Assembly: GCA_036873755.1 (NCBI GenBank)
Contig: JAVTVY010047980.1
Location: 161,927 to 225,926 of the forward strand
Reading direction: 5' to 3'
Source of the DNA: Hanleya hanleyi
Lineage: Eukaryota > Mollusca > Polyplacophora > Lepidopleurida > Hanleyidae
DNA length: 64,000 bases
The notes under the pieces were generated by a model, which ran no database searches, was not told the DNA's origin, and was given only the letters and a program-made list of their open reading frames with translations. The translations under genes were made by a program, and so were the position numbers. Shown piece by piece: positions 34,889 to 46,705 of the stretch (position 1 is its first letter; each line of letters starts with the position of its first letter).

Positions 34889-35661
34889 CCGGGAGAAAGA
34901 AAGAGAATTAAGGTTTAACGTCGCGTTCAGCAATATTTCATCTATATAGCGACGATCAGACAAAATTCTAAGTATTCCAACAAAGACAGGTCAACAAACG
35001 AGCAATCCAGATGTAATCAACACAACACACCAAAAACATGTGCATACATTAAAACGTATGCAACAAACCGATTTCTCTCAAATAATCTATAATATAGTCT
35101 TCTTTTACCCGACTAAAAAGATCTTCTTGATAAAAGAATCTCTTACAATCTTAAAATCTATAAAATCGATCAGAGAATGTTTCACTGTGAGATCTTCGTG
35201 ACATGAAATACACTCTGGGGCTGGTTCCTTGTTTAGTAAATGTTCGTGATTTAATGGGGTATAGTCGATTCTACATCGCCTGATCATGGCTTGATCTAAA
35301 CGTTTCTGGCTACTCAGATGAATACATCCTATATTTATTTTTAACTCATAAAGTTTTTTATTATCCACAGAATCCCATAAAGATTGAAACAGCTTTCCCA
35401 CATAAGCACAGATAGAGGGTCTGAAATCGCTACATGGGATTCCAACAGGATCAACCTCATTAGCTAGGGCTGCCTTAGCCATTTCACCAGCTCCAGTATT
35501 TCCGTTGATGCTAACGTGGCTAGGCAACCAACAAAACACAAAGTCAATCTGTTGATAAAATCTACGGTCACATTATCGTAGAATGTTCAAAACGGTGTGG
35601 TGAGTTGAAGTTCCACTCTCAGTCGCTTGGAGGCATGACTGTGAATGTGAGAATATGACAT
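34889..35661 (-). mobile_element. 5'-truncated LINE carrying an RNase H pseudogene
   Basis: Unit 1 has the empty site (21085-21100: ATTACTACCGTGTGTAGTAA). The insert runs from GGGAGAAAGAAAGAG to GAATATGACA. On the minus strand the 3' end contains TATTGCTGAACGCGACGTTA, the tail shared with the SINE-like elements. The coding part is described separately. The 5' end is lost. Confidence 0.75.
35047..35575 (-). pseudogene. LINE RNase H and C-terminal region, frameshifted
   Basis: The minus frame reads IDFVFCWLPSHVSINGN, the conserved end of the RNase H fold (WxPSHVxIxGN), then the usual linker with YTPLNHEHLLNKEPAPEC, CHEDLTVKHSL and DFIDF, the cysteine/histidine-bearing C-terminus of RNase H-bearing LINEs of the I group (Nimb, Ingi or I; family knowledge). 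After 35105 the protein continues in another frame with DYIIDYLREIGLLHTF and a stop near 35047, so one frame change is present. GAGEMAK is seen where GNExADxxAK is usual, consistent with decay. Confidence 0.8.
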
Positions 35662-37257
35662 AGTAAGACTAATCTTTGGGAGTAGTGGATTTTAGTGAAA
35701 GTATACAATGGGCGTCCATTGGCTTGTGATAGCAAACACATTCATATACCGGCACGGAAAAGAATAGATCATATTCCCTTTAATATATGTAAGGGTATAC
35801 GAGGATAATCTACAATGTTTCCAATTAATCCGATAATGAAGGATTACGACAGCTTATATCTTCAATGGTGTTACCTTCATCAGTAGCAATCTTTGTAATT
35901 TCTCAATTGATTGCACGAACAGACGCAATCAAGGCTTGGTTGAGACATACACGTGAGATACATACATGAAAATATGAATAAGTTATATATGGAAACAACT
36001 TAGAATACTAAGTCTGTCACAATGCTCAGATACAGCTGCATTCGATGACAGTATTTCGATAAATGACGCGAAAATTCTTTGTGGACGACTGCCGTGTACT
36101 GCATGGAATTTGAATCTGAACCCTGACTTGCGAGTATTGAAACAATAAACGACTCGAACGACACTCCCTCGTACATATCCCAGTCTATTGATGGTCAGCG
36201 ACACCGAGCTGCATATCCATGCAACAGTAATTTTAACTATTTACTTGCTTACAAGAAATGTAGTCATCGCAAGTGCCATCGTACTCTATACGGTAGCTAC
36301 CACAGGTCGATATGCGTAGTTAAATGAACGAAACGTGCATATATAGATAATCGTACAATGCACGGAGAACTTTAATTGTGAAAAATCAAGTTTGTACTTA
36401 GCGGGGGGGTCAATGTCCGAAAAACCTCGTAATCCTGAAGAAAGATATTCGAATTTATATCATAAGTTAGATAATAAAACAAAGCAAGATAGTTTTGTCA
36501 CAAGGCCAGTTTGAAATGTCCATTACATCGTACCAGACGAATTCAGTCTAAAACCCTCCCGTAGAACACCCAGACTTCTCCAGAATGGTCCTTTTCTTCC
36601 CGTTTCTGTACAGCTAGAGGTACACGGCTGGTGATTTGATGGGGAGAAGGAAGTTGGAGAAGATAATTCTTCTGTCGTCTGTGTGATTAGGTCTTTGTCT
36701 GAATTGGATCACGGTGTGGGTCACAGACTGTGCGGTATATCTTTTGTACTGGTATGCATGTCTATGGTTGGTTTGGGTGTTCTTCTGGAAAACAACGTCT
36801 TGGTCAGTTTGGTTGTAGATCTGAAATAAAACTGTTTCACGGAAATTGCTGTTGGTCTGGGTAGGAAAATTTTGATGAGAATAGCTTGCGTTTCGCCACA
36901 CATTTTGATGAAGTAAAAGAAGTCTCAGTTATGTCTGAGAGTTTTTACGATTCCTGTGGCGTGTCGTACCCCATCGACTCTGACGGGAAATTGCATGGCT
37001 TTGACCCCTGTTGGTCGATGACGATGCCGTGTAGGTTTTGCACGGCCGTCTACACTTTTTGAAATAACTGTTCCGGTTTGGAAGGAGTCCGTAGATGTGC
37101 CTGGCCGAAATGTCTCTGGGTTTGTCAGACCTTGGTTAGTGCATGGAAATACTTCTGTCGATGGCTGATATTGAACGTTTTCTGCCATCTTCCGGGGAAC
37201 ACATCCTTAACATCTGTTGAGCTATTTGTTTGAGCTGATCTGTCATCACAGCTCCCG

Positions 37258-37345
37258 AGCTAGCGCATCTAAAGCCGGTGCTAGGGGCCGTGTGGATACT
37301 TCATAGTCTCTACATGAACATCTGTAATAAAAGCGCGATACTCAG
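37258..37345 (-). repeat. ~85-bp dispersed motif (unit 3, minus copy)
   Basis: On the minus strand: GCGCTTTTATTACAGATGTT, CATGTAGAGACTATGAAG, then TCCACACGGCCCCTAGCACC. It matches the motif at 7966-8058. Unit 4 has the same copy at 50110-50190. Confidence 0.55.
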
Positions 37346-38403
37346 GCTACGTCCGAGAGTCCACCGTATTCTCGGGTCTGAATGTGAGGTACCGAGGGAA
37401 GCTTTCCTGTGAAGTCATATGGTTGCTTGTTAGTCGGCAGACGTCGTTATTTTCCCCCACCTCTTACATATCACACAATCCATCTGATTGATTACAATCG
37501 GCTTGAACACTTGGGTCGAGTTTCTGAAGAATGGTGCACTACAGAACATTGTGTATGACAATTATTCAACAAACTAAGAATATTGATAAAACTTGATACA
37601 AAATAAATACATTTAGACTCAGGTGAAAACGATATCATTATACAAGCTTTAAATTATAGAACAACAACATTATTCAAAAAGCGCTCAATTGTCGATACAG
37701 AGTACAAATTGATCATACATATACAAAAAGTCAACGGACTGAATCAATACAGAGAATGGGAGGACTTATATACCTAGCCCTCTGGTGTCCACTGGTTTGT
37801 GACCACTGATGACTGACCATCCTGATGGACTGTACCGGCATAGACTGGTCAGTCCGGGCCACTCTGGGATGATAAGATGATGAACGATGATATGGTTCTT
37901 TTACATAACAGGCGTCATGTGGTCAAGTAGCCTACACTTTTTAGAATGACCAAAAAATAATAATCGCTTTTGACCCAACAATTTTGGATATAGTCCAAGA
38001 AGCAACCAATAATTTGGGGTTAAAATTTTTACCCAACATTCTTAGATCGCAATCAATTTTTACCAAATAAACTTGGTACGCAATGAGTTTTTACACATTA
38101 AAAGAAATGAGTGAGTAGGAATGAGTACTGGTAATCCAAACATTTTGACCAGATATCCTTGGCTCGAATAGCCCTCAACGCAATCTTGTTGGGTCACAGC
38201 GCCTTAAATTTGGCAGTGTCCATGTGCTAAAAGGGTTTCGATATCGGTGTAGAGGCTTAGAATGTCTGGTGGATAAAAGTGTCCGGCTCCTATATTAATT
38301 ACAACACATATAAGGGAAGTGGGAAGAGGTGACTTCACAGTATAGCCTTTCGGTTAACCTATTCTAAAGCACACACCAAGAATCTAACGATTCGTGATAT
38401 GTG

Positions 38404-38764
38404 TTGTATCTCAGGTACGCTTTTATTGTACCTGTTCATGTGGCAACTTGGATGATATGACCACACGGCCCCAGCGAGGACATTTTTCTTCACATTTGCA
38501 ACTAAGGATGGACATTTGTCCCAAAGAAAAGTATATGAGAAGGGACACTAATTAAACGCAACAGTAAAAGGGTGCTGAAAACGATGCCGACGTATACTGA
38601 CAAGAAGTCATTGACAAATATACTGGCTGCATATTTCCGAGAACATCACAAGAACCAAGGTGATCTCAGCATGTGATGATTTGTATCCGAGCCACGATTT
38701 ATTGTAGCTGTTCATGTGGACAGATTGAATGAGATGCCCATACGGCCCCTAGCACTGGTTTGAG
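38404..38764 (+). repeat. Two ~80-bp dispersed motif copies
   Basis: Copies at 38404-38478 and 38681-38764 share CGCTTTTATTGTACCTGTTC or ACGATTTATTGTAGCTGTTC, then ATGTGG, then CCACACGGCCCC or CCATACGGCCCCTAGCACTGG. Unit 4 keeps only the second (51231-51314): the first falls in a ~160-bp stretch absent there. A half copy (TGTCTCAGTCACGCTTCCATTG) follows at 38930. Confidence 0.55.
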
Positions 38765-41700
38765 CAGTGAAATTATGCCCTTACAGGGTGCCTGCAAACT
38801 TCTATTCTATTTTCTATTCTTTGCTTATGATGTCGGCAGTCATAACTCAGTTCTATCGTCAAATCCGTATAATTCAACCGTTTTCTATTTTCCAACTGAA
38901 TAACCAAATCATTCTCTAATGTATATTGTGTCTCAGTCACGCTTCCATTGTGTCCAGTATGGACAAGATGAAGTTTGTGTAGGATGATGAAAAATAAATG
39001 TATCTTGTGTTTATTTCTTGGGTACAAATTTGGCGAGTAATGTCGTAATACTGGCCCAAGACCATTGTGACCGAGGGGTTAAAACACGTTGGGACCTTTC
39101 AGCAGAGTTTTGCCCATGACGATGATATTGGTCAACATGTCGCATGGCGATGTTAGGGGCCGTCATGCCGACCCTTAACCGAGTCGCTGGGATGGTCACA
39201 GCTGCTACAAATCACACCATGTTATGAAGTATATCTTTGTGATACAGAAAATATAACAATGGTGACGCATAAATGTTTGTAGTATAATATACTAGTAGGT
39301 GCTTATAATATACTAATATTGGGCTTGTAGACCTACTTCATAATACATCTTTATTGTCATTACTGTGACCCAATCTTCCTGTCTGGCTGGTCCTTAAGTG
39401 AGACAGTTATGTATCGTTTCAGTAAACATTTTAAGCCATACTACATATTATGTGCACTATAAATATTTAGCATCATGGATTTACGCTATCCGTACATTGG
39501 AGTCAGTATTTTCTGGACGCCATGAGAAATAGCTCTTCATTTGAGTCGATCGTTCATCGAACTCGGCTTCCCTTTCAATTGATCGAGGAGTTTATAAAAT
39601 CATACAACTCGTCCACCGGAGGTCTGTACCGGATCTCCATACTTTTCCATTTCCCCGTATGAATATTTATGTTCCAGCAAACGGAGGTCCTTGAAAAAGA
39701 TTCTTTATATTGTCATTTGAGGTATTTTATATAGGATTCCCCTGTAGTTTTTATATCAGTGACATATTTATGCTTCCTCAAACGCCCGTGTTTTCCATCT
39801 CCAGGGAGTCTATATACAGCAAATTAGTGCGTTTAGTTGTAATTAATTACTTGATGGCGTTTCATCAGTTCTAATTACCATTCCACCCACACTGGTAATA
39901 TTTCGGATCACATTTCAAGAAGAAACAACAGATGAATGTCCGTTGATCTGATGCCAAAGAATGACTGCAACTCCAGAAGTTCTTATATTATAGATTGTAT
40001 CAACGTGTGCACCAGAAAACCAAACTTTCGATGGAGCGCGTTGTATATGGCCAATAATCAATACCACTGATAATCAAGTTTAGATTTGATAATGACCATT
40101 CTCATGTCAAATGATTTCCTGCAGTTGCACTTTTGTTATCATGTATGTCCGTCAAATTACAAAATATTAATGGTATTGCATCCGTAATTCTACTGTTTAT
40201 GTGACCTGTCATTCTTAAATGTTACTACAAAATTCATCGCTATTAGGAAAGACTATAAAGGACTAAAACCATGTTCCATTTCAGCATCTTCCGTATACAT
40301 TCAATCAACACAATAATGAATCACCATTATTGTCATTAATGGTCAATTTGTGTTTACAGTTGAAACGAAGTAGGTCGTGGCCCGATTTATCATTGTACGA
40401 TTCCGAAAGTTTCAAATGCCATCTTCCGGAAAGCTGTTTTTCTCCACGGGCAGTATTTTATTGCTCGGAAATAATTGTCCACTGTAGTGTATAATATATC
40501 GGACCAGTCTTTAAAATTGTCCCTATTTCATTATTCATGACATGTGCGTTCATTCGATAGAATTATGCATTCACCATCCCGCTTGTCCTTGTTAGTCCTG
40601 GCTCTGGGGGGTGGGGGGGTGTACATCTCTCTTTTACAGCAAAACTTGGGATTTTCCTGTTCTATATGTTGAGACCATTGGAAAAAGTTTGGGTAACACT
40701 CCTAGATCAAGTGCATTTTTTCTGTACAGCCCAATACATGATTATGACATCGGCCAAAATGCTGAAATTGAGTTTTCATATAATAATTCACTGGTATACA
40801 GAATTAGATTCAAATGTAACATTTATTTATCATGTTTATACATAACTGACATATTTTTAGCATGGTTCAATACCATAAACCTTCATTTTCAACAAAAAAA
40901 ATACGCTATTTAGCGAAATTTTGCCCCGAAATCCATTTCAGTTTGAAAGTCGCTCAAAATTCGATCACCCCTCAGACACGTAATTTTGTAGATAAAGCAA
41001 CCAAAATTGGTAAGAACTTTCCTTATTAAGTCTTTTGATAACTGCATGCATCATATTTATGATTCAGGGTATTTTATAGTGACAGTGGGATCAAATGTCA
41101 ACAAAAGTTACCCCTACCCCCAAAAAGCGACATTAACCAAATTTGGTTAAATTGGTCTAGCTTTGAAAGTAAGTCTGATATGAAGTTGGTTTTGGTGTCT
41201 ATGCATGGGTTTTTGATACCAAGCTATTCATTGGAACCATAATCAACCACTTTTGAGTTGATCTAATTTTCATAAATTCAAAATGGCCGCCAAAAGCTCC
41301 AGGTTAAGACATCAATCAAGAAAGACAAAGACAAAGTAAATGTTACAGTAAGTCCAATAGAGTTTTTTGTATGGATCTGTGGTGTTACAATCATGAAATA
41401 TCACTGCTTAATCAATGTACGTAGGCTATACCTATTCAAATTGATTAATTTGCATAAATTCAAAATGGCAGCCATGTACAGACAAAATTGACAGTGGTTA
41501 ATTACATGCCCAGGCATGATGAATCACGATTTTTAACGCAAACGCAAACAAAACTGTTTGAGTACAATCCATCCAGTGATTATCTCTCTCAGAACTACTT
41601 AAGAAGGTGCTGCCATCTACCTTAAGGAAACTACAACATCTTGAAGCCATGTGCATTTCCGGAAGCAGACATTTTGTTTTGGACCTGTTCTTTGTTCGCT

Positions 41701-41987
41701 TGAGGAGCTACCCATTCGTTCTATGGAAACTGCGTCTGTGCCTTGTCCGATGAAAGGGTATAGAGTATGAGGAACAAGCCAAATAGGATTTCAGCAGCAA
41801 TGTTCATATCATGATAATTTGTTTCCTGATCCTTCTAATTTGTCAACATGCATATCCAATAGGCCTATGTTTGTCACGAGGGCCAAACGACACCAGTATT
41901 TGTTATTGATAGATACTTGGTATATACTGGAATAATGTAACTTTAACATCTCTATGATTGGTCTTTAAAACGAATATTATGGATTAA

Positions 41988-42240
41988 GAATACTGATCAG
42001 CGATACGGATTTGATATGTTTGGAACATCATGATGTCTTGCCGGCATCATTGAAAATTGTTGACTTCTTCTCTCTTGCAGGAAACAAGCCTATGTTTATG
42101 TATACTATAATTGTCTTTTTGAATTAGGTGCTAATACTGTTATATGGAATATGGAATAGGTCTTTGGATTATGGACGCGGATATTCTCTAATGGACGACG
42201 GCTGAATAATGGATGACGGACTACTAAGACGCTTGTAATT
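41988..42240 (+). repeat. 249-bp dispersed repeat, copy 3 (nested)
   Basis: It runs from GAATACTGATCAGCG to GACGCTTGTAATT with TTAA just before. It interrupts the left arm of the foldback; the right arm (about 43560-43580) lacks it, so it is younger than the palindrome or was lost on the other side. Confidence 0.85.
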
Positions 42241-42630
42241 TGTCATCTTCTGGCACTCTAACAGCGTTATAATGTCATAATTTGAGTGAAATAAGCCATT
42301 AAAAGCAAGACCTATGACTAGTAAGTGGTGCCCTCTTTTTTTGAGTTGTTGAACTAAATTTCCACTATTTTCGATGCGTAGTGTGTTGAAAATTGCTTAA
42401 ATACGGATAAATATATCACTGTGGCTTATCAGTCTTTCACATTTCATATTTTCAGTATACAGTCTCTTCTTGCCAGTCGTTAGTTAGACTTAGAGCATCA
42501 ACAGTTTCGGATTGCGTCAACGTCAAGGATTTGTTGTTAACGATGGAGTCTGTAACACTCTCAGGACGGCCCGAAGTTTGTTTGATGTGACTAAATCATC
42601 ATCTGCCAGAAAAGCGCAGGGAATAAAACC

Positions 42631-43080
42631 GTGAGCACAACTAACGGTTGCAAAAGGATACGAGAAGCAAGTGACGTCCACAATGATCAAGTTCTCAAGC
42701 GACTTAAGCTAGTTAAAGGAGATGAGTTTGTTTATCATATGACCAATGATTGTTATAAAAAGTACACAAAAGGAAGAGTCTCGCTAAATGCCAAAACCCT
42801 TCGCATTCTGAGCAGGAAGAAGATAGAAGTACTCGTTCCCAGGCTGTCCTCCATCCACCGAATATAGAGTCTGAGACGACCACAACAGCCTTACGACAAG
42901 TGAAGTGTATTATCTGTGGCAGTAAATCCCACAAACAACAGTACACAAAATATTGCATCAGTGAATCGGGACGTGCTTCAGCCTTTCTAGTTGCGACAAA
43001 CTTGTTTCAAGATGATGTCTTCACCCGAACGTGTTACCTTCAAGATTCGCATTGTTTGTGCGATTTACTGTCACAGGTAA
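42631..43080 (+). pseudogene. Zinc-binding ORF relic at the foldback centre
   Basis: The first frame reads RIREASDVHNDQVLKRLKL, then FVYHMTNDCYKKYTKGRV. After a frame change near 42800, a second frame reads QAVLHPPNIESETTTTALRQ, VKCIICGSKSHKQQYTKYC, ISESGRASAFLVATN and FQDDVFTRTCYLQD. I recall this order (H..DCYKxYT, then CxxCGxKSHK, then SESxRAxxFLxAxxFxQDDVxTR) from multi-copy uncharacterised invertebrate proteins; the function is unknown. The protein should continue with another cysteine/histidine cluster, but instead the sequence passes the centre (about 43050) and reads back into the inverted arm. The opposite arm has lost the DCYKKYT part. Confidence 0.55.
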
Positions 43081-43870
43081 TACACTTCACTTGTCGTAAA
43101 GCTGTCGTGGTCGTCTCTCTATTCGGTGGATGGCGGACAGCCTGGGAACGAGTACTTCTATCTTCTTCCTGCTCAGAACGCGAAGGTCTTGGCATTCAGC
43201 GTGACTCTTCCGAGTCGCAGTCGCATCAAACGAGTCGCATCAAACGAACTGTCTTCAGGCGGTCCTGAGAGTGTCACAGATTCGATCGTTACCAACAAAT
43301 ACTTGATGTACTGATGCTCTAAGTCTAACTAACCAGTGGCAAGGGCCGATTGTATACTGAAAATATGAAATGTGAAAGACTGATAAGCCACAGTGATATA
43401 TTTATCTGTATTCAAGCAATTTTCAACATACTATGCATCGAAAATAGTGGAAATTTAGTTCAACAACTCAAAAAAGAGGGCACCACTTACTACTCATAGG
43501 TATTGTTTTTAAAGGCTTATTTCACTCAAATTGTCTTATATAACGCTGTTAGAGTGTAAGAATATGACAAAGACCAATCATGGAGATGATAAAGTTACAT
43601 TAATCCGGTATATACCAAGTATCTATCAATAAAAAATACTTCTGGAGTATAGTCCTCGTGACAAACATAGGCCTATTGGATATGCATGTTGACCAATTAG
43701 AAGGATCAGGCATGAACATTGCTGCTGTAATCCTATTTGGGTTGTTGTCATACTCTATACCCTTTCATCGGACAAGGCACAGTTTCCATGGAACGAATGG
43801 GTAGCTCCTCAAGCGAACAAAGAACAGGTCCAAAACAAAATGTTTGCTTCCTGAAATTCTCATGGCTTCA

Positions 43871-44656
43871 AGATGTTGTAGATTCCTTAAGGTAGATGGC
43901 AGCACCTTCCCAAGTAGTTCTGAGAGAGATTATCACTGGATGGATTGTACTCAGTTTTGTTTGCGTTAAAAATCGCGATTAATCATGCCTGGGCATGTAA
44001 TTAACCACTGTCAATTTTGTCTGTACATGGCTGCCATCTTGGATTTATGCAAATTAATCAATTTGAATAGGTATAGGCCTACGTACATTGATTAAGCAGT
44101 GATATTTCATGATTGTAACACCACAGATCCATACAAAAAACTCTATTGGACTTACTGTAACATTTACTTTGTCTTTGTCCTTCTTGACTGATGACATAAC
44201 CTGGAGCTTTTGGCGGCCATTTTGAATTGATGCAAATTATGTTAACTCAAAAGTGGTTGATTAAGATGTTGTAGATTCCTTAAGGTAGATGGCAGCACCT
44301 TCTCAAGTAGTTCTGAGAGAGATTATCACTAGATGGATTGTACTCAAACAGTTTTGTTTGCGTTAAAAATCGCGATTAATCATGCCTGGGCATGTAATTA
44401 ACCACTGTCAATTTTGCCTGTACATGGCTGCCATCATTGATTTATGCAAATTAATCAATTTTAATAGGTATAGGCCTACATACATTGATCAAGCAGTGAT
44501 ATTTCATGATTGTAACACCACAGATTCATACAAAAAACTCTATTGGACTTACTGTAACACTTACTTTGTCTTTGTCTTTCTTGACTGATGACATAACCTG
44601 GAGGTTTTGGCGGCCATTTTGAATTTATGCAAATTATGTTAATTCAAAAGTGGTTG
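43871..44656. repeat. 393-bp tandem duplication in the right arm of the foldback
   Basis: AGATGTTGTAGATTCCTTAA begins at 43871 and again at 44264. The copies include GCGATTAATCATGCCTGGGC and the region up to GGAG.TTTTGGCGGCCATTTT. The left arm has a single copy (about 41280-41640), so the duplication followed arm formation. Confidence 0.85.
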
Positions 44657-45601
44657 TTTATGGTTTCAATGAATAGCTTGGTATCAAAAACCCATGCATA
44701 GACACCAAAACCAACTTCATATCAGACTTACTGCTAAAGTTAGACCAATTTCACCAAATTTGGTTAATGCCGCTTTTTGGGGGTAAGGCTAACTTTTGTT
44801 GACATTTGTCAGCATACAATACCCTGAATCATAAATATGATGCATGCAGTTATCAAAAGACTTAATAAGGAAACTTCTGACCAATTTTGGTTGCTTTATC
44901 TACAAAATTGGGTGTATGAGGAGTGATCGAATTTTGAGCGACTTTCAAACTGAAAGTGATTTTTGGGCAAAATTTCGCTAAATAGCCTGTTTTTGTGCTG
45001 AAAATGAAGGATTATGGTATTGAACCAGGCTAAAAATGTGTTAGTTATGTCTAAACATGATAAATAAATGTTACATTTGAATCTAATGCTGCCTACTCTT
45101 GAATTATTCTATGAAAACTGAAATTTGCTATTTGGGCTGATTGGCGTCAAGGCGTAATCATGTATTAGGCTGTGCAGAAAAAACGTACTTGATCTGGGAG
45201 TGTTACCCAAACTTTTTCCAAGGGTCTCAACATAGAGAACAGGAAAATACCAAGTTTTGCTGTAAAAGAGAGATGTACACAGAACCCCCCCCCCCCCCAT
45301 AGCCTATACTATGTGTGTCTCTAGCATTTTTTCTCGACACGGTGTTGATATATTGCACCTCAAGGAAACACAAGCGGAAGTCCCACGCACACGATTTCGC
45401 AGCTATTGTAAGCGAAGTCTCGCTCGTATTTTTCCAGATAAAACACAGGATGAAGCTTCCCAAATGAACGGCTTTTATACGACCCGTCTTTCGCGATTGG
45501 TACATGAATGGAAGTTGTTTGTTACTCGAAATTCAGGCAACAGAATCAATCCTGTACTTATATATCCCGGAAAACTTTTGCATTCTAATTTGACAATTCC
45601 T

Positions 45602-45887
45602 TTATCTTTTGACGTGAAACGCAGACCATGGAACACTATACTGCGTTAATGAGAAGCGACTTAGTTGTACAAACACGCCTGGATGAGAAATGATAGTCGA
45701 TTCATAGCAGCTGTCGATGAGCTGTTCCATGATAATTTTTCCTACGAAGTAGGCTACAGACCGCAAATTGTCCGGTAATGAGTCCATCCGAATCCTTTCG
45801 TCGGCAAAATAAGGAGAACCGTTGACATCAGAACCTTGATTTTTGGCATGAGCGTGCATTAGGGCATTGTTACCATCAAGTTCTGAT
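45602..45887 (-). CDS. Exon-like ORF with weak ankyrin-repeat resemblance
   Basis: An AGAATTATTTCAG acceptor-like site lies at 45888-45900. The minus frame reads SELDGNNALMHAHAKNQGSD, then LRSVAYFVGKIIMEQLIDSC and YESTIISHPGVFVQLSRFSL. DGNNALMHA recalls the first helix of an ankyrin repeat, but one motif alone is weak. The part after IIMEQL is shared with other units (for example STIMSRPGVFVQLSRFLLTR at about 26060-26140). The part before it lies in a ~970-bp block found only in unit 4. A second similar start (CAG then CTCAAAACTTGTTGGTAAC) occurs at about 46535 and quickly meets a stop. Confidence 0.25.
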
Positions 45888-46705
45888 CTGAAATAATTCT
45901 GATTAAAATTAGATTTATAATTAACACTTCAATATATTGCTATATATATATGTAAGGTTTAGCCTGTAACATGTATCCTCTTTCACATCCAATCATTTCA
46001 TCATTGCCAAGAAAACTGTGGTCTGTTTTGCTCCAGCGTTTTATCGCCAATGAGTATCAGTTACTGTCCGTCTAAAAATACCCTGTCATTGAAATAGTCC
46101 ACTATGCCACATGGCCCTATTACAGAAGATGTAGAGACGCTATTTATTCGTCTTTACCGGCTATGCTCAGGAGAATCACATAGAATCATTATTATCTTGT
46201 GCATAGAAGGTGTAGGGTCTTGAGTTGAATTACCGTAAACTACATAAATGCTACCTTTCTACTATAGTACTATATATAAAAATGTGTTGTATTGTTGGGA
46301 AAATAATGTGATTCAAAAAGTTGTTTTGATCCTGGACAAGGGCACTGAAAACCATTAAAGAGATGTAAATGTATTTTCACACGTAAAGCTTGAAATCTAC
46401 TAAACCTATATTATTCAATCTGTTTCCTTTAATTAAGAAATTGTAAAATTAAATCGGCGATCGTTATTTATTTTGGAATGAAGGCGCATTAAGAGACTGT
46501 TACCAACAAGTTTTGAGCTGACCTATTTTTGATGAAAATTTCTGGTGATTTTTGATGAAAAGCACTGGCGATTCTGACTTGGGCGGTGCCCATCTTAATA
46601 TGAGCAGGATTTCAACTGGGGGTGGGGATTTCCAAGAGTTCAGTTCGTGTTCGAGTCCTAATGCCTACTGTACTTCGTAGGTCCTGTGACGTTAGTCACA
46701 CTGCT
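45740..46705. other. Unit 4-specific block, possibly an insertion
   Basis: Units 1, 2, 3 and 5 pass directly from the CTGTTCC(A/G)TGAT word to GAGCGACTAATTCTGCC. Unit 4 has about 970 bp between. CCTACGAAGTA (45748) and TACTTCGTAGG (46672) near the ends are complementary and could be terminal repeats. It contains the ankyrin-like start and otherwise AT-rich DNA with no gene. Confidence 0.5.

Larger units (their letters stand above)
29401..39464 (+). repeat. Tandem array unit 3 (10.1 kb)
   Basis: It follows unit 2 without a break. After 30715 it skips about 1.1 kb relative to unit 1 (15665 to 16785), joining GGGAGAATATGA to GTTATCCAAAATATAAATC. Unlike unit 1 it has only one complete copy of the 15955-17148 block. 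It carries the hairpin at 31400, the CTCAAG MITE at 32523 and the LINE relic at 34889, and adds a segment (38270-39440) that is shared only with unit 4. Confidence 0.85.
40593..45311. mobile_element. Giant 4.7-kb foldback element
   Basis: The arms 40593-42939 and 43052-45311 are inverted copies around a ~110-bp centre. The ends TAGTCCTGGCTCTGGGGGG and (complement) TAGTATAGGCTATGGGGGG pair. TGT flanks both sides (40590-40592, 45312-45314), and unit 5 shows the uninterrupted site near 53100 (CTTGTCCTTGTGTGTCTC). The left arm carries a nested 249-bp repeat at 41988-42240; the right arm has a 393-bp tandem duplication (43871-44656). Arm identity is good but not perfect. The centre holds a zinc-binding ORF relic. 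The superfamily is not recognised. Confidence 0.9.
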
